7,892 bases of DNA. Source: Ruminococcus flavefaciens. GTDB taxonomy: Bacteria; Bacillota; Clostridia; Oscillospirales; Ruminococcaceae. This document shows positions 5,389 through 7,892 of the stretch, in pieces. Where the stretch lies: positions 3,129 to 11,020 of the forward strand of contig DFJW01000009.1 in assembly GCA_002373775.1 (NCBI GenBank). Direction: 5' to 3'. Every line of letters starts with the position of its first letter. Within the stretch, counting starts at the first letter, position 1. A program made the translations under genes and the position numbers. The notes below the pieces were generated by a model. That model was not told the DNA's origin and ran no database searches. It saw only the letters and a program-made list of their open reading frames with translations.

Positions 5389-7892
5389 ATGAATGAAAAG
5401 ATAAAAAAGACATTCAGGGCGATGACTTCCGCTGCGCTGGCTGGTGCTTTTGTGGTTTCTTCTGTGATTGGCGGAGGGGCTGATTCTTTCGTCAGCTCCT
5501 CCGTTGTTTTTGCGGAAGAAACGGATAGCACAAGTAGTGTTGCTGAAAGAACTGCGGCAGCGAAAGAAAGGTACTTATCAAAATTAGCTGAAGCCAAAGC
5601 ATTATCAGCTGATGATTATTCGGCTGATTCTTACTCGCTTTTCTTGGATAGATTAGCACCTTATAATAAATCGCTTATAATCGAAATGGATTCAGAATCT
5701 TATTCAGATATTGAATATAGAACACTATATGATGGTATAGAGTATGCAGAGTCTTTTCTTGTTGCTGATACTTCTCATAGCTATTTATCTGATTTAGAAA
5801 AACTGATTAACTATGGAAACAGCTTGGTAAAAGATGATTATACTGATGAAAGTTTCACCGCTTTCAAAACAAAGTTTGACTCTTTAGCTTCTGGTAATTA
5901 TTCATTAGAAAAAGCCAAAGCAGCGGAAGAAGATGGATATGGTGGAAAAACAATTTATACATCATATATTGAAAAACAGTATATACCGTGTTTTAATCTT
6001 CTCAAAAGTCGAGACTGTTGCAGTGTTACACTTGTTGATCCGAATACTGGTATTACAGTATCATCGGATTCCGATGTTATTCCGCAAGATGCAGAATTAG
6101 TTGTAACTGCTTATGATTCAACAGATTGGCCGTGGCTCACATTAAACTCTAATTCGTTTACGAATATACCAAGATTATGTTCACAATATGTGTACTATAA
6201 TGTAGCAATATATGGTTCTGACGGAAAAAGAATCAATATTTCTTCTCCATATACAATTACTTATCCTATTTCTGATGATTTTGATATGTCTCAGCTTACA
6301 TATCAATTATATACAAATGAAATTGGCTCAGGTAGTATTGCGAAAATAAAAAAAGATATTGACAACAAAACAATTTCTGTTACTTTTAGGCAGACATCTA
6401 TGAGTAAGGCAAACGGAAGTTCGATGTTGTTTAAAAATGCAATTTCAAATGTAGATCCATTAACATTAGAAGATGGTATATATAATGTAAAAGCTAATTT
6501 AACAGCATCAGCAGATGCAACTCGTGCTTCGATGTCGAATGAAGCTATCATACATGATGCGTATTTAACTAAATTAGGAGATGACATTAACATTTACGTT
6601 AACTTTGTTCCTATTTGTGTTATCGCGCCAGATCAGCCGTCATATTGTGGCGGTTTGTGGAGTGAAATGGGAAAACAGAGAGATAGCCAGTATTACGAAG
6701 ATAGTGAAGTTGTATACAGCTATTACACAAATGAAGATGGGACAATAAGAGATAATGACATTTACAATGGTGTAACTCAAATCCCTTGCCCTAAAACTAT
6801 TAAACTGCATCTTGAAAGAGATAGTTTTAATGAATATGGTGGATATACACTTGTTGTTAGTTCTCCAGCAATGGCTGCTTTAAATAATCTTGATTTTTCT
6901 GAAATTGAGAAGTATTGGGATGAGTTAACTGCAATCATGATGATTTCCAATCCAACATATCTCGGTACACTCGATCTGGCATCTTCATATCTCCCGACAT
7001 ATGACATAACAGCCCTTCAGAGAGAGTATGAATATGCAAACATTCTCGCTGATGATAACATCTACACAGACGAGTCATGGGCAGATGTTCAAGCTCTTCT
7101 CGACACTGAAACAACAACAGAGGATAAGAAGTGCGTAACAGGATATTCCGACACAGCAGAACTTACAGCCCGTATTGCAGAATATCAGTCGGCTACAGCA
7201 GCTCTTGTTGTTGATGAAAGCAAAAAAATGACCGCTAAAGTAACCGGCTACTCCCTCACCGCAAAGGAAGATTTCGGTCTGCACCTGTTCGTTAGTCTCA
7301 GCTCCGATGCACGGAACGACGCAAACGCAGCAGTTAAGTTCAACATCGGCGGCACAGAGAAGACGATCGCTGTTTCTGATGCAACATTTGTCGAGGGCAA
7401 GGGCTATGAGTTCGTCCTCGATGTTCCTGCAAAGAAAATGTACGATGAGATCACCGCAGAGATCGTTCTCTCGGACGGCGCTGAGGTAATCGGTGATGCC
7501 AACCTTGGCACATATTCCGTTGCAGGCTATCTGAACGATTACATTGCTTCTGACGACAACACCCTCGACGCTCTCGCTCAGGCTACCCTGACTTACGGCG
7601 CTTATGCAGACAAGTTCTTCAACGGCTCTACTGATGCAGAGCTTGCTGATGTCAGCGCAGTTACCATTGACGATGTGGCACAGTACAAGCACAATATCAA
7701 TGTGACTGAGGAAGGTATCGACTTTGTCGGTGCGGCTCTGACACTCGAAAGCAAGACTTCCGTTAAGCTCTATTTCAAGGTCGATGAAGAAAATCTGTAT
7801 GATATTATTGACTTTGCTTTCACAGTCAACGGCAACAAGGCTGAACCCGAAAGAAACGGCGATTATTACTACATTACCGTTCCCAAGCTGAC
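5389..7892 (+). CDS. Large secreted multidomain surface protein (3' end beyond the window)
   Basis: The frame is open from the ATG at 5389 to the window end: 834 codons plus two bases, no stop. AAAGGA (5375-5380) and an eight-T spacer precede the start. Residues 1-42 form a Sec signal peptide: basic KIKK (4-7), a hydrophobic stretch, and a likely cut after V-F-A42. Helical, charged segments follow (about 51-190) with two FIVAR-like units (for example DDYTDESFTAFKTKFDSL). A beta region begins near 213 (VTLVDPNTGITV). Residues about 357-495 resemble a NEAT-like fold as seen in Clostridia exoproteins (LEDGIYNVKANL, then SMSNEA at 381-386, ending GGYTLVVSS), without clear heme ligands. A third FIVAR-like unit lies at 538-608 (IYTDESWADVQALL). 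Residues 614-750 and 756-834 are a paired C-terminal module (FGLHLFVSLSSD; LTLESKTSVKLYFKV) that I recall from Ruminococcaceae and Lachnospiraceae secreted proteins. Codon use shifts sharply: AT-rich about 5570-6960, GC-rich on both sides. Adhesion or ligand capture at the cell surface is likely; the ligand is unknown. Confidence 0.8.
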   Translation, partial: MNEKIKKTFRAMTSAALAGAFVVSSVIGGGADSFVSSSVVFAEETDSTSSVAERTAAAKERYLSKLAEAKALSADDYSADSYSLFLDRLAPYNKSLIIEMDSESYSDIEYRTLYDGIEYAESFLVADTSHSYLSDLEKLINYGNSLVKDDYTDESFTAFKTKFDSLASGNYSLEKAKAAEEDGYGGKTIYTSYIEKQYIPCFNLLKSRDCCSVTLVDPNTGITVSSDSDVIPQDAELVVTAYDSTDWPWLTLNSNSFTNIPRLCSQYVYYNVAIYGSDGKRINISSPYTITYPISDDFDMSQLTYQLYTNEIGSGSIAKIKKDIDNKTISVTFRQTSMSKANGSSMLFKNAISNVDPLTLEDGIYNVKANLTASADATRASMSNEAIIHDAYLTKLGDDINIYVNFVPICVIAPDQPSYCGGLWSEMGKQRDSQYYEDSEVVYSYYTNEDGTIRDNDIYNGVTQIPCPKTIKLHLERDSFNEYGGYTLVVSSPAMAALNNLDFSEIEKYWDELTAIMMISNPTYLGTLDLASSYLPTYDITALQREYEYANILADDNIYTDESWADVQALLDTETTTEDKKCVTGYSDTAELTARIAEYQSATAALVVDESKKMTAKVTGYSLTAKEDFGLHLFVSLSSDARNDANAAVKFNIGGTEKTIAVSDATFVEGKGYEFVLDVPAKKMYDEITAEIVLSDGAEVIGDANLGTYSVAGYLNDYIASDDNTLDALAQATLTYGAYADKFFNGSTDAELADVSAVTIDDVAQYKHNINVTEEGIDFVGAALTLESKTSVKLYFKVDEENLYDIIDFAFTVNGNKAEPERNGDYYYITVPKL

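Noticed and set aside
7075..7692. 205-residue minus-strand open frame opposite the secreted-protein gene
   Set aside because: It is rich in cysteine, a typical by-product of antisense reading of GC-rich Ala/Asp codons, and has no recognisable domain or ribosome binding site. The + strand frame has clear domain structure.

Overview
The window looks like a piece of a Gram-positive gut or rumen Clostridia genome, most likely a Ruminococcus-type Oscillospiraceae. The reasons are strong AGGAGG-type ribosome binding sites, a lipobox lipoprotein, a relaxase resembling the MobP3 type fused to Sel1 repeats, and a large secreted protein with modules I associate with Ruminococcaceae/Lachnospiraceae exoproteins. 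This placement rests on protein style only. All five genes are on the + strand.

Positions 1-3893 look like part of the mobilization region of an integrative or plasmid-type element. It starts with the 3' end of a small protein that I tentatively call a relaxosome accessory protein (1-237). An independently promoted beta-helix lipoprotein follows (353-1708). An intrinsic terminator then sits directly against the ribosome binding site of a 708-residue relaxase with an HxH motif and Sel1-like repeats (1767-3893). A surface lipoprotein between two probable mobilization genes suggests cargo. No integrase, coupling protein or attachment site is visible.

Positions 3894-4882 hold a self-contained unit: a near-consensus extended -10 promoter, a 285-residue protein with an N-terminal winged-helix-like region and an unrecognised C-terminal domain, and a strong terminator.

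Positions 4883-5388 contain no convincing gene. The first part is extremely AT-rich (10 G+C in the 60 bases of 4921-4980) and carries inverted repeats and three copies of GATTGCA. A consensus-like promoter (5069-5097) follows, then a roughly 285-nt GC-richer leader dense in hairpins, some mutually exclusive. This leader is the best candidate here for an undescribed regulatory RNA.

Positions 5389 to the window end encode at least 834 residues of a secreted multidomain protein that runs off the edge. Its composition is mosaic: a GC-balanced leader and signal-peptide segment, an AT-rich middle from about 5570 to 6960 (18 G+C of 60 bases at 5641-5700), and a GC-rich C-terminal part (34 of 60 at 7561-7620). 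This suggests a surface protein assembled by recombination, with a swapped central segment between conserved ends.
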